5,421 bases of DNA, taken from contig DYQV01000201.1 in the NCBI GenBank assembly GCA_020719105.1, positions 1-5,421 of the forward strand, given 5' to 3'. Origin of the DNA: Rikenella microfusus (GTDB taxonomy: Bacteria > Bacteroidota > Bacteroidia > Bacteroidales > SZUA-534). The position numbers and the translations under genes are program-made. The notes beneath the pieces were generated by a model. That model worked only from the letters and a program-made list of their open reading frames with translations. It was not told the origin of the DNA and did no database searches. Shown piece by piece: positions 1 to 5,421 of this stretch (within the stretch, counting starts at the first letter, position 1; every line of letters starts with the position of its first letter).

Positions 1-127
1 TACAATCTCCGATTTTAATAATTGATTCATCGGATGACTTTTCGGAGCGGACTCATTGTTATTATATAAATTTGGTAATGGAATCTTTTTAAAGAGTTTA
101 TTAAATAGGCTTTGTTATCCCTTTTGT

Positions 128-586
128 TTATTTAAATAATCTTTCATTAAATGCAAATACTTCTTTATCAACAATCTTAACTTTATCAAAATGCTTATGC
201 TGTGGATTTATTAAATAGTTATAATCACCCTGAACAACTGCTGAAGGAACTTTTAATACTATATATTCTTTTTTTAAGATAAAATCTTCTCCAATCTCCT
301 GAGTTGTATTTGAGTGTGGAAAACTTTTCCAGTCACGAAGCAATGTTGCTTTATCAAGAGTAAGAATTTCAATCGCATCAGGTATCTCAATGGTTATTAA
401 ATAGTAATCAGTTGGTAGTATTCCAATTGGAGTATGAACCGCTATTTCTGCCGTACATAAAGCCCTTGAATCAGAGGTGTAAAGGATTTTTGTTCCTATT
501 TTATTCCATCTTCCGCCAGTCAATTCAGCTCCTTTTCCTGTCAAATCATTTGCATATTTGTTTTTGGAAAGACGATAAACTCTCAT
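128..586 (-). CDS. RES-domain toxin of a Xre/RES toxin-antitoxin pair
   Basis: A 152-residue protein that is essentially one RES domain. Characterised RES toxins (for example MbcT of Mycobacterium tuberculosis) break down cytoplasmic NAD+ and stop growth unless held by their antitoxin. Visible family marks, in order: GGRWN (Arg26), ILYTS (Tyr36), the AEI segment with Glu47, an IPD strand near 68-70, a DW pair near 85-86, the IGEDF segment near 98-102, VPSAVV with Ser115, NYLINPQH (123-130) and a C-terminal FNERL. The Arg, Glu and Ser that name the family are therefore all present, and the length is normal, so the toxin looks intact. The ATG at 586 overlaps the stop of the upstream antitoxin as ATGA, which points to coupled translation and fixes the start. 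Family assignment is by motif recognition; toxicity and NAD+ as substrate are inferred from the family. Confidence 0.9.
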   Translation of the reverse strand: MRVYRLSKNKYANDLTGKGAELTGGRWNKIGTKILYTSDSRALCTAEIAVHTPIGILPTDYYLITIEIPDAIEILTLDKATLLRDWKSFPHSNTTQEIGEDFILKKEYIVLKVPSAVVQGDYNYLINPQHKHFDKVKIVDKEVFAFNERLFK

Positions 587-996
587 GCCAATACCCCGTA
601 TTCAATTTTTATCAATTCGTTGGTCACCATATTAATCCCAAAGGAATTATCCATTAACTCAATTGGTTTTACGCTTCCTAGAGCAATGTTTAACGAATTT
701 AACCAGCTTAAAAAATTATCATTTTTGCCAAATACCTCAATTCCTTTATTTAAAAGAATCATTATTTGCAGAAGTCTATCAGTATGAATTGAGTCAAACT
801 TTCTCTTATCCTTACGATATCGTTGTATAGTCCTTTCTGATATATGTAATATCCTTGACCATTCTGACAAATCAAACGGAAATTCACCAGTAATTTCATC
901 AAAAGTATCTAAATCAACACCATTTCTGGAAGTCTCAATAAGACCCAAAACATTCCTGTTGTCTAAAGTTGATAAGGAAATTTGCTCAGCTTTCAT
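583..996 (-). CDS. Xre/MbcA/ParS-type antitoxin (DUF2384) of the RES pair
   Basis: A 137-residue protein expected to bind and neutralise the RES toxin encoded directly downstream, and to repress their shared promoter. A helix-turn-helix-like region spans about residues 41-67 (FDLSEWSRILHISERTIQRY), followed by the helical toxin-binding domain from about 72 to the end. The domain has the typical layout: a helical RLLQIMILLNKGIEVFG segment, a WLNS stretch, a short loop where other members have GxxP, and the closing IEYGVLA, close to the usual C-terminal RIExGVxA. The order antitoxin-then-toxin with a 4-base ATGA overlap is the classic arrangement for this family. A -7 promoter element sits 9 bases before the ATG. 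No other Met occurs before residue 79, so the start at 996 is the only sensible one. DNA binding and autoregulation are inferred. Confidence 0.88.
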   Translation of the reverse strand: MKAEQISLSTLDNRNVLGLIETSRNGVDLDTFDEITGEFPFDLSEWSRILHISERTIQRYRKDKRKFDSIHTDRLLQIMILLNKGIEVFGKNDNFLSWLNSLNIALGSVKPIELMDNSFGINMVTNELIKIEYGVLA

Positions 997-1005
997 TTTT
1001 TATTT

Positions 1006-1013
1006 CAAAGATA
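1006..1013 (-). promoter_or_regulatory. Bacteroidota-type -7 promoter element of the antitoxin-toxin operon
   Basis: The minus strand reads TATCTTTG, an exact match to the TAnnTTTG -7 consensus known from Bacteroides and Flavobacterium. Only 9 bases separate it from the antitoxin ATG at 996, so the transcript would have almost no leader. The best upstream TTTG (1038-1041) is 24 bases away, longer than the usual gap of about 19-21, so the -33 box is weak. That fits a promoter held down by the antitoxin, but this is inference. Confidence 0.6.
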
Positions 1014-1112
1014 CGCCATTATTTTAAATTCTTATGTCAAATGTCGCATTTTTTTAGCAAGTTGCCCACCATCCAAATATCCAGTATTCAAAAATTTGGG
1101 AGTGCTTTTCAT

Positions 1113-1423
1113 TTATTTGTTCGCAATATCATAAACCATTAACGATGCACCATGGCGCACATACATTTTTTATTTACAATTACTAAGTGCGCCCAATGCT
1201 GGTTGGCGCCCAATGGAACTTTAATCGAACTCACCGGTCTGAATTGGTCGGATAGTGGTTCAATGAGTCCAATCGTACCATTTTCACCATAAGCGTAAAT
1301 CAACCCATCGGCATAAATAACGTTCCCGGGAGCCATCAGGTTGGCTGAATAAACCTCTTTTCCGGTATTCCAATCAATGCAGAATAGCTTTTTGGTTTTA
1401 TCGCCGGCACCGTAAATTTTACT
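1113..1423 (-). pseudogene. C-terminal remnant of a PQQ-type beta-propeller protein, frameshifted
   Basis: Read from about 1423 down to 1166, the minus strand gives an open stretch with a recognisable propeller C-terminus: IYGAGDKTKKLFCIDWNTG, then APGNVIYADGLIYAYGENG, then VPLGANQHWAHLVIVNKK. At the A6 tract (1166-1171) the frame breaks and stops at 1139. Shifting by one base restores the expected ending YVRHGASLMVYDIANK with a stop at 1113-1115. Full-length relatives, as I recall, are about 400 residues; only the last 105 or so remain. An in-frame stop lies at 1424-1426, and the next gene on the other strand starts at 1530, so most of the gene is missing. The truncation holds even if the one-base shift is a sequencing error in the homopolymer. 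An internal ATG at 1336 gives a 65-codon ORF that should not be called a gene. The intact relative would probably be a periplasmic or secreted PQQ-repeat protein of uncertain function. Confidence 0.8.
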
Positions 1424-1475
1424 TTAGTCGAAATAACCAAAATGGATTTTTTATTCGTACCAATGGAAATTTTTA

Positions 1476-1483
1476 TACTTTAG
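1476..1483 (+). promoter_or_regulatory. Possible weak -7 element for the lipoprotein gene
   Basis: TACTTTAG lies 46 bases before the ATG at 1530. It resembles TAnnTTTG but differs in its last bases, and no clear TTTG box is seen about 19-21 bases upstream. The same 8-mer occurs at 1420-1427, at the edge of the propeller remnant. This is the best promoter candidate in the gap, but it is weak. Confidence 0.25.
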
Positions 1484-1529
1484 CAATTTCAGAAAGGCAA
1501 AAGTTTAACATTTTACGGATACCTATTCA

Positions 1530-2267
1530 ATGCATAAATACTTCCTACTTTTAATTGCGGTAATTCTCGTTTCCTGTAAACAGCCGCAGAAGACTTTTAT
1601 TCTTATTTCGAAGGATTACGACTCAAGAATTGAGTTGTGGTTAAAAAAAGCCAATAACACAATTGAAACCCGACAGTTTTACGGAATTCCACTCGATTCC
1701 ATGAATTACTTTTTAAACAGGGCCAATGGTATGGTATTGGGTGGTGGTGAAGATGTAAATCCGTTGGTTTATAACAAACCGGAATATGATTCAATATGCG
1801 AAGGTTACGATAATTTCCGCGACAGCATAGAACTGCTGATGATTCAATATGCCATGAAAAATAAAACCCCCATTTTTGGGATTTGCCGTGGATTGCAGAT
1901 ATTGAATGTAGGAAATGGCGGAACCTTGATTCCCGATATACCCACTTTTTACCCTGAAAGTACGTTAAAACATCGCATAAAAACGGAATATGCCCATGTG
2001 GCCATTGCAAATGATGACTCTTGGTTAGATACCCAATTCCATATTTCTGAATTTCAAGTCAACAGCCGACACCACCAATCCATTGATTCCATTGCACCGG
2101 GTTTTAAAGTTGCAGCTTTTGCTCCCGACAGGGTTATTGAATCCATTCAATGGACCGATACTACCACTCATCCTTTTGCTGTGGCTGTACAATGGCATCC
2201 TGAGGCATTAAATGATACCCTTTCGTTGCAAATAGCTACCTTATTTTTACAAAAAGTAACTAAATAG
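1530..2267 (+). CDS. Lipoprotein gamma-glutamyl-gamma-aminobutyrate hydrolase family protein (peptidase C26)
   Basis: A 245-residue class I glutamine-amidotransferase-like hydrolase. Relatives such as PuuD cleave gamma-glutamyl amide bonds. The N-terminus is a lipoprotein signal: MHK, a hydrophobic run and the lipobox LVSC with Cys16, so the mature enzyme should be tethered to a membrane outside the cytoplasm, unlike cytoplasmic PuuD. Family motifs follow in order: GGGEDVNP (71-78), GICRG with the nucleophile Cys119 (117-121), VNSRHHQ (177-183), and QWHPE with His223 and Glu225 (221-225), which completes a Cys-His-Glu triad. Length is normal once the signal is allowed for. The lipoprotein signal starting exactly at the ATG supports this start; there is no good Shine-Dalgarno sequence. 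It stands alone on the plus strand, between a propeller remnant and a convergent ClC gene, so context gives no substrate. A role in scavenging gamma-glutamyl compounds or peptides in the periplasm is inferred. Confidence 0.9.
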   Translation: MHKYFLLLIAVILVSCKQPQKTFILISKDYDSRIELWLKKANNTIETRQFYGIPLDSMNYFLNRANGMVLGGGEDVNPLVYNKPEYDSICEGYDNFRDSIELLMIQYAMKNKTPIFGICRGLQILNVGNGGTLIPDIPTFYPESTLKHRIKTEYAHVAIANDDSWLDTQFHISEFQVNSRHHQSIDSIAPGFKVAAFAPDRVIESIQWTDTTTHPFAVAVQWHPEALNDTLSLQIATLFLQKVTK

Positions 2268-2323
2268 TTCATTTTTTGAGGAAAGGTTCTGAAAAATAGT
2301 TACTACTTAATTCAATGATTGGC

Positions 2324-2455
2324 TTATTTCAATTGTGAAATGTCTGCAACATCAGTTTTCGATAACATTGTAATTTGCATATTATCAGAAATATAAAGTT
2401 TCCACTTTGTGTTTGGCTCCATTTTTTTATGACACACATCATAATTATTCAACAT
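2324..2455 (-). CDS. Possible small ORF (43 codons) directly behind the ClC gene
   Basis: After the ClC stop codon (TAG, 2465-2467) the same frame stays open for three codons, reaches an ATG at 2455, and continues to a TAA at 2324. The 43-residue product begins MLNNYDVCHKKMEPNTKWKL and ends in ISQLK. A second Met at 2422 would give 32 residues. The composition (KWKLYISDNMQITML) looks like a beta-strand-rich protein fragment rather than random AT-rich sequence, but I recognise no family. A GAGGAA sequence ends 12 bases before the first ATG, rather far for a ribosome site. It could be a small gene co-transcribed with the ClC gene, a C-terminal extension cut off by the TAG, or a chance ORF. Confidence 0.3.
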   Translation of the reverse strand: MLNNYDVCHKKMEPNTKWKLYISDNMQITMLSKTDVADISQLK

Positions 2456-2464
2456 AAGTCCGTT

Positions 2465-4240
2465 CTATTCCTCTGAAAAGTAAACCAATACTTTCCGGTA
2501 AGCAGTATAAATTTTCGATTTGGATATGAACCCTTCATATTTTCCATCTTTTAGTACAGGTAAGTTCCAGGCTCCTGTTTCCTCAAATTTATGCATTACC
2601 ATTTCCATGGAATCGGTTAATAATACCACATCGGGAGGTGCCGTCATTAGTTCATAAATATGAGTGTCATCATACATATCTGGGTTAAACATAATATCGC
2701 GGATGTCATCCAACAAAACAATTCCCACCAGTTCATTTTTTTCATTTATTACTGGAAAAATATTCCGTTTTGATTGACTAATGATGTGAACCAATTCCCG
2801 TAAAGTCTGTTCAGGATGAATAGTAATTAAATCGCGCTCAATTTCGCGGTCGAGGCGCATTAGGGTAAGCGCTGCCCGGTCTTTGTTGTGAGTTATCAAT
2901 TCACCGCGTCGTGCCAGCCGTTTGGTATAAATGGAATGAGGCTCAAAATACATAATGGTGATGTACGAAATGGTGGAGGCGATTATTAAAGGAACAAAAA
3001 GCCCGTAGCCACCTGTAATTTCAGCAATCAAAAAAATGGAAGTCATAGGGGCATGCATCACCCCCGACATAAAAGCCGCCATTCCCACTAAAGCAAAATT
3101 GGCTTCATTTACATGAATAAAACTGAACCGGTTAAGTATTATGGCCACCAGATAGCCCAGCACCCCACCCATAAAAAGTGAGGGGGCAAATACTCCTCCC
3201 ACTCCACCTGATCCTGTAGTAAACGAAGTGGCAAAAGTTTTAAATACCAACAACAGAGATAAAAAACCTACAATCACCCAAAAATTATCTTTCCATTCAT
3301 AAAAATAACTGTGATACAACAAAGCATCGCCGTTTCCGGAAAGGATGGAATGGAGAGAAAGATATCCTTCGCCAAAGAGAGGGGGGAAGATGAATATGAG
3401 TAATCCTAAACCTATAGTGCCTATTAGAATTTTCAACCACCTTTTTTTAAAAGAATCGAACCAACTTTCCACGTTCATAGTAGTGCGTGTAAAATAAAGG
3501 CTCAATAATCCGGCCGTAAAACCTAACACTAAATACCAGGGTAGGTTATGGATAACAAAGGGTGCTTTAATTTCAAAGGCAAAAAGAGCAGCGCTTCTTC
3601 CCATAAAGAAAAATGCAATCATAGTTGAAGTGGCTGCGGAAATAAGTAAAGGTATCACCGATGCCATGGTCAAATCCAACATCAATACTTCGAGCGTGAA
3701 TACTACACCGGCAATGGGGGCTTTGAAAATTCCGGCAACGGCACCGGCAGCTCCGCATCCAATAAGCAAAATAATTTGTTTGTGATTTAACCGGAACATC
3801 CGCGCCAAATTCGAACCAATAGCAGCTCCGGTAAGTGTTATGGGTGCTTCGGCTCCAACTGAACCTCCAAATCCAATGGTAAAGGTGCTACCCACAATAC
3901 TCGAAAAGGTGTTGTGCGGTTTTATAATTCCGTTCTTTTTTGATATGGAATACAGTATCCGGCTTACTCCATGACTGATTTTATCTTTTACTGCATAAGT
4001 GACCCAAAGAACCGTAATTATGATACCGATTCCCGGTAAGGCTAAATACAAATAACTTTCAACACCAATGTCCATTTTACTTTCCAGAAAATGGTTGGTT
4101 ATGTGAATTGCATTTTTTAAGATTACTGCTGTCCAGCCCGTTAATATTCCTATGATAAGACTCAGAAACAGTATCAGGTTTTTCTCGGAAATATGGTTTG
4201 TACGCCAAACAGTAATACGCTCAAAAATATTTTTCGTCAT
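2465..4240 (-). CDS. ClC-family voltage-gated chloride channel / anion transporter with two CBS domains
   Basis: A 591-residue inner-membrane protein that moves chloride or a similar anion. The membrane part covers about residues 20-435 with many hydrophobic segments. Motifs: SHGVS (89-93), where GSGIP is usual; GFGGSVGAEAP (123-133), the GxEGP-type motif with gating Glu131; APIAGVVFTLEV (174-185); GSGGVGGVFAP (343-353), the usual GGxFAP motif; HAPMTSIFLIAEITG (396-410); and HSIY (435-438), where Tyr438 matches the pore Tyr of E. coli ClcA. The position of the E. coli internal proton glutamate (Glu203) appears to be Val185, as in ClC channels, so chloride/proton exchange is doubtful. Two CBS domains follow, about 468-520 and 527-585, and may bind adenine nucleotides. 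The length fits a ClC core plus CBS pair. A strong promoter lies upstream at 4295-4325. The gene is divergent from the FMN enzyme gene and convergent with the lipoprotein gene. Confidence 0.93.
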   Translation of the reverse strand: MTKNIFERITVWRTNHISEKNLILFLSLIIGILTGWTAVILKNAIHITNHFLESKMDIGVESYLYLALPGIGIIITVLWVTYAVKDKISHGVSRILYSISKKNGIIKPHNTFSSIVGSTFTIGFGGSVGAEAPITLTGAAIGSNLARMFRLNHKQIILLIGCGAAGAVAGIFKAPIAGVVFTLEVLMLDLTMASVIPLLISAATSTMIAFFFMGRSAALFAFEIKAPFVIHNLPWYLVLGFTAGLLSLYFTRTTMNVESWFDSFKKRWLKILIGTIGLGLLIFIFPPLFGEGYLSLHSILSGNGDALLYHSYFYEWKDNFWVIVGFLSLLLVFKTFATSFTTGSGGVGGVFAPSLFMGGVLGYLVAIILNRFSFIHVNEANFALVGMAAFMSGVMHAPMTSIFLIAEITGGYGLFVPLIIASTISYITIMYFEPHSIYTKRLARRGELITHNKDRAALTLMRLDREIERDLITIHPEQTLRELVHIISQSKRNIFPVINEKNELVGIVLLDDIRDIMFNPDMYDDTHIYELMTAPPDVVLLTDSMEMVMHKFEETGAWNLPVLKDGKYEGFISKSKIYTAYRKVLVYFSEE

Positions 4241-4294
4241 TTCTTATCAGTATCTTTCGCAGGTTTAAATTGGAATATTCAATAAAAAGTGCTA

Positions 4295-4325
4295 CAAATT
4301 TATTGTTTAAATGTTTACAATCAAA
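4295..4325 (-). promoter_or_regulatory. Bacteroidota-type promoter of the ClC gene
   Basis: On the minus strand a TTTG box (4322-4325) is followed after 19 bases by TAAATTTG (4295-4302). Both boxes and the spacing fit the -33 TTTG / -7 TAnnTTTG promoter known from Bacteroides. Transcription would start near 4290, giving a leader of about 50 bases before the ATG at 4240. No equally good promoter facing the other gene was found in this 139-base divergent gap. Confidence 0.6.
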
Positions 4326-4379
4326 TGAACGATAAGATAGTTATTATATTAATAAATTTTTGTTCAAAGTAATAGTATT

Positions 4380-5327
4380 ATGAAGAATAGAGTGACCGGA
4401 TTATTTGGCATCCAATATCCCATTATACAAGGCGGTATGGTTTGGTGCAGCGGCTGGAAACTGGCATCAGCGGTAAGCAATGCCGGAGGCTTGGGCTTGC
4501 TGGGTGCCGGATCCATGCATCCCGAGGTATTGAAGGAACACCTAACCAAAATGAAAGCTGCCACAAAAAAACCGTTTGGGGTAAATGTTCCATTACTATA
4601 TCCAGAGATGGATGAAATTATGAGATTGATTATCGCCGAAAAAGTGCCGATAGTATTTACCAGTGCGGGCAATCCGGCTACTTGGACCAAAATTTTGCAA
4701 GCTGAAGGGATTATTGTCGTACACGTTATTGCCAATACCAAATTTGCTTTGAAATGCCAAGATGCGGGGGTAGATGCCATTGTTGCCGAAGGATTTGAAG
4801 CCGGGGGACACAACGGGAGGGAAGAAACTACTACCTTATGCCTGATTCCACAGATTAAGAAAGCAGTTCATCTTCCGATAATTGCAGCAGGAGGAATTGG
4901 TTCAGGACAAGCCATGGCTGCTGTTATTGCATTAGGGGCTGATGGGGTGCAGATTGGAAGCCGTTTTGCGGCATCCATGGAATCGTCGGCACATGAAAGT
5001 TTTAAGCAAAAAATTGTGGAGGCAAAAGAAGGAAGTACCCATCTTACATTTAAAAAGTTAGCTCCGGTAAGGCTTTTGGAAAATCCTTTCTACCAAAAAG
5101 TACTGGAATTTGAATTGCGCGGTGCCAGTGCAGCAGAGTTTGAGGAATTGCTGGGGAAAGGTCGTGCTAAACTTGGAATGTTCGAAGGCTATTTAACCGA
5201 AGGCGAACTGGAAATTGGACAAGTTTCCGCTTTAATTGATACCATTAAACCGGTTCAGGAGATTATGGATGAGCTTATTTCCGGTTTTAATTCAACAGTT
5301 GAAAACTTTCAGAAGTTGCTACTGTAA
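4380..5327 (+). CDS. FMN-dependent nitronate monooxygenase / FabK-like enoyl-ACP reductase
   Basis: A 315-residue cytoplasmic TIM-barrel flavoenzyme of the 2-nitropropane dioxygenase family. Visible family marks: YPIIQGGMVW (13-22), NAGGLGLLGAG (34-44), KPFGVNVPLL (64-73), TSAGNP (94-99), AEGFEAGGHNG (136-146) with His144, AAGGIGSG (169-176) and the FMN phosphate-site segment GADGVQIGSRF (186-196), then ESSAH (201-205). From memory these align closely with Streptococcus pneumoniae FabK (324 residues, with His at the same number), which reduces enoyl-ACP in fatty acid synthesis; many such genes are annotated as nitronate monooxygenase. Sequence alone does not decide between the two, so no symbol is given. 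The ATG at 4380 precedes the conserved N-terminus by the usual distance; no Shine-Dalgarno sequence is evident. It has no operon partner in the window and is divergent from the ClC gene. Confidence 0.88.
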   Translation: MKNRVTGLFGIQYPIIQGGMVWCSGWKLASAVSNAGGLGLLGAGSMHPEVLKEHLTKMKAATKKPFGVNVPLLYPEMDEIMRLIIAEKVPIVFTSAGNPATWTKILQAEGIIVVHVIANTKFALKCQDAGVDAIVAEGFEAGGHNGREETTTLCLIPQIKKAVHLPIIAAGGIGSGQAMAAVIALGADGVQIGSRFAASMESSAHESFKQKIVEAKEGSTHLTFKKLAPVRLLENPFYQKVLEFELRGASAAEFEELLGKGRAKLGMFEGYLTEGELEIGQVSALIDTIKPVQEIMDELISGFNSTVENFQKLLL

Positions 5328-5391
5328 AAGTGTCTCAATTTGCATACATTCTTACTATTATTGATATTTTTACAAAAAATTCACAAACACT

Positions 5392-5411
5392 AATTTCAAA
5401 TTTCAAATTTC
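5392..5411. repeat. Short tandem repeat, 7-base unit TTTCAAA
   Basis: Two full TTTCAAA units (5394-5400, 5401-5407) and a partial third lie in the AT-rich non-coding DNA after the FMN enzyme gene. No function can be assigned; chance is plausible in sequence this AT-rich. Confidence 0.4.
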
Positions 5412-5421
5412 TAAACTCTAA

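Noticed and set aside
1..127. Possible gene ends at the left edge: a minus-strand ATG at 30 with ten open codons to the edge, and a plus-strand frame open from 3 to 92.
   Set aside because: Both stretches are too short to judge and show no recognisable motif; the two readings compete and neither has supporting signals.
1139..1336. 65-codon ORF starting at an internal ATG.
   Set aside because: It is an internal piece of the propeller remnant, whose homology begins upstream of this ATG and whose true C-terminus is in another frame.
1603..2010. 135-codon minus-strand ORF.
   Set aside because: It lies antisense inside the lipoprotein hydrolase gene, whose motifs are clear, and has no recognisable family features.
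2326..2341. Inverted repeat ATTTCA / TGAAAT with a 4-base loop between the convergent genes, a possible terminator.
   Set aside because: The stem is only 6 bases and mostly A-T, with no T tract on either side.
4345..4379. Possible plus-strand promoter TAAATTTTTG before the FMN enzyme gene.
   Set aside because: The spacing between TA and TTTG is wrong for the TAnnTTTG element and no upstream TTTG box was seen.
4364..4813. 149-codon and 71-codon minus-strand ORFs within the FMN enzyme gene.
   Set aside because: They are antisense to well-conserved motifs of a real gene; Ser/Pro/Thr-rich content is typical of shadow frames.
1..5421. CRISPR arrays, tRNA or rRNA genes, insertion-sequence ends, riboswitches.
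   Set aside because: No regular spaced repeats, cloverleaf-like sequences, transposase motifs or matching terminal inverted repeats were found by eye.

Overview
This window looks like chromosomal DNA from a member of the Bacteroidota. It is AT-rich, genes lack good Shine-Dalgarno sequences, and two upstream regions carry the TAnnTTTG type of -7 promoter element typical of that phylum. The protein types (a lipoprotein C26 peptidase, a ClC channel with a GxEAP motif, a PQQ-type beta-propeller remnant) fit as well. No species can be named from the sequence alone.

Left part (about 1-1013, minus strand): a two-gene Xre/RES toxin-antitoxin operon. The antitoxin (583-996) comes first and overlaps the RES toxin (128-586) by 4 bases (ATGA). 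A textbook -7 element lies only 9 bases before the antitoxin start, so the message may be nearly leaderless.

Centre-left (1014-1529): a decayed stretch. It holds the C-terminal end of a PQQ-type beta-propeller gene on the minus strand (about 1113-1423). This remnant has lost most of the gene and has a one-base frameshift at an A6 tract. It is not part of any operon here.

Centre (1530-2464): a plus-strand gene for a membrane-anchored, lipoprotein version of a class I glutamine-amidotransferase-like gamma-glutamyl hydrolase (peptidase C26). It converges on a large minus-strand gene for a ClC-type anion channel or transporter with two CBS domains (2465-4240). Between them is a possible 43-codon ORF (2324-2455). 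It begins 9 bases after the ClC stop and is in the same frame.

Right part (4241-5421): a 139-base divergent intergenic region with a strong minus-strand promoter for the ClC gene. It is followed by a plus-strand gene for an FMN-dependent nitronate monooxygenase / FabK-like enoyl-ACP reductase (4380-5327) and about 90 bases of AT-rich non-coding DNA.

Apart from the toxin-antitoxin pair, the genes look like single transcription units with unrelated jobs. I see no convincing new multi-gene system. The points most worth checking are the residue changes in the ClC anion/proton pathway, the in-frame small ORF behind it, the broken propeller gene and the nearly leaderless antitoxin promoter.
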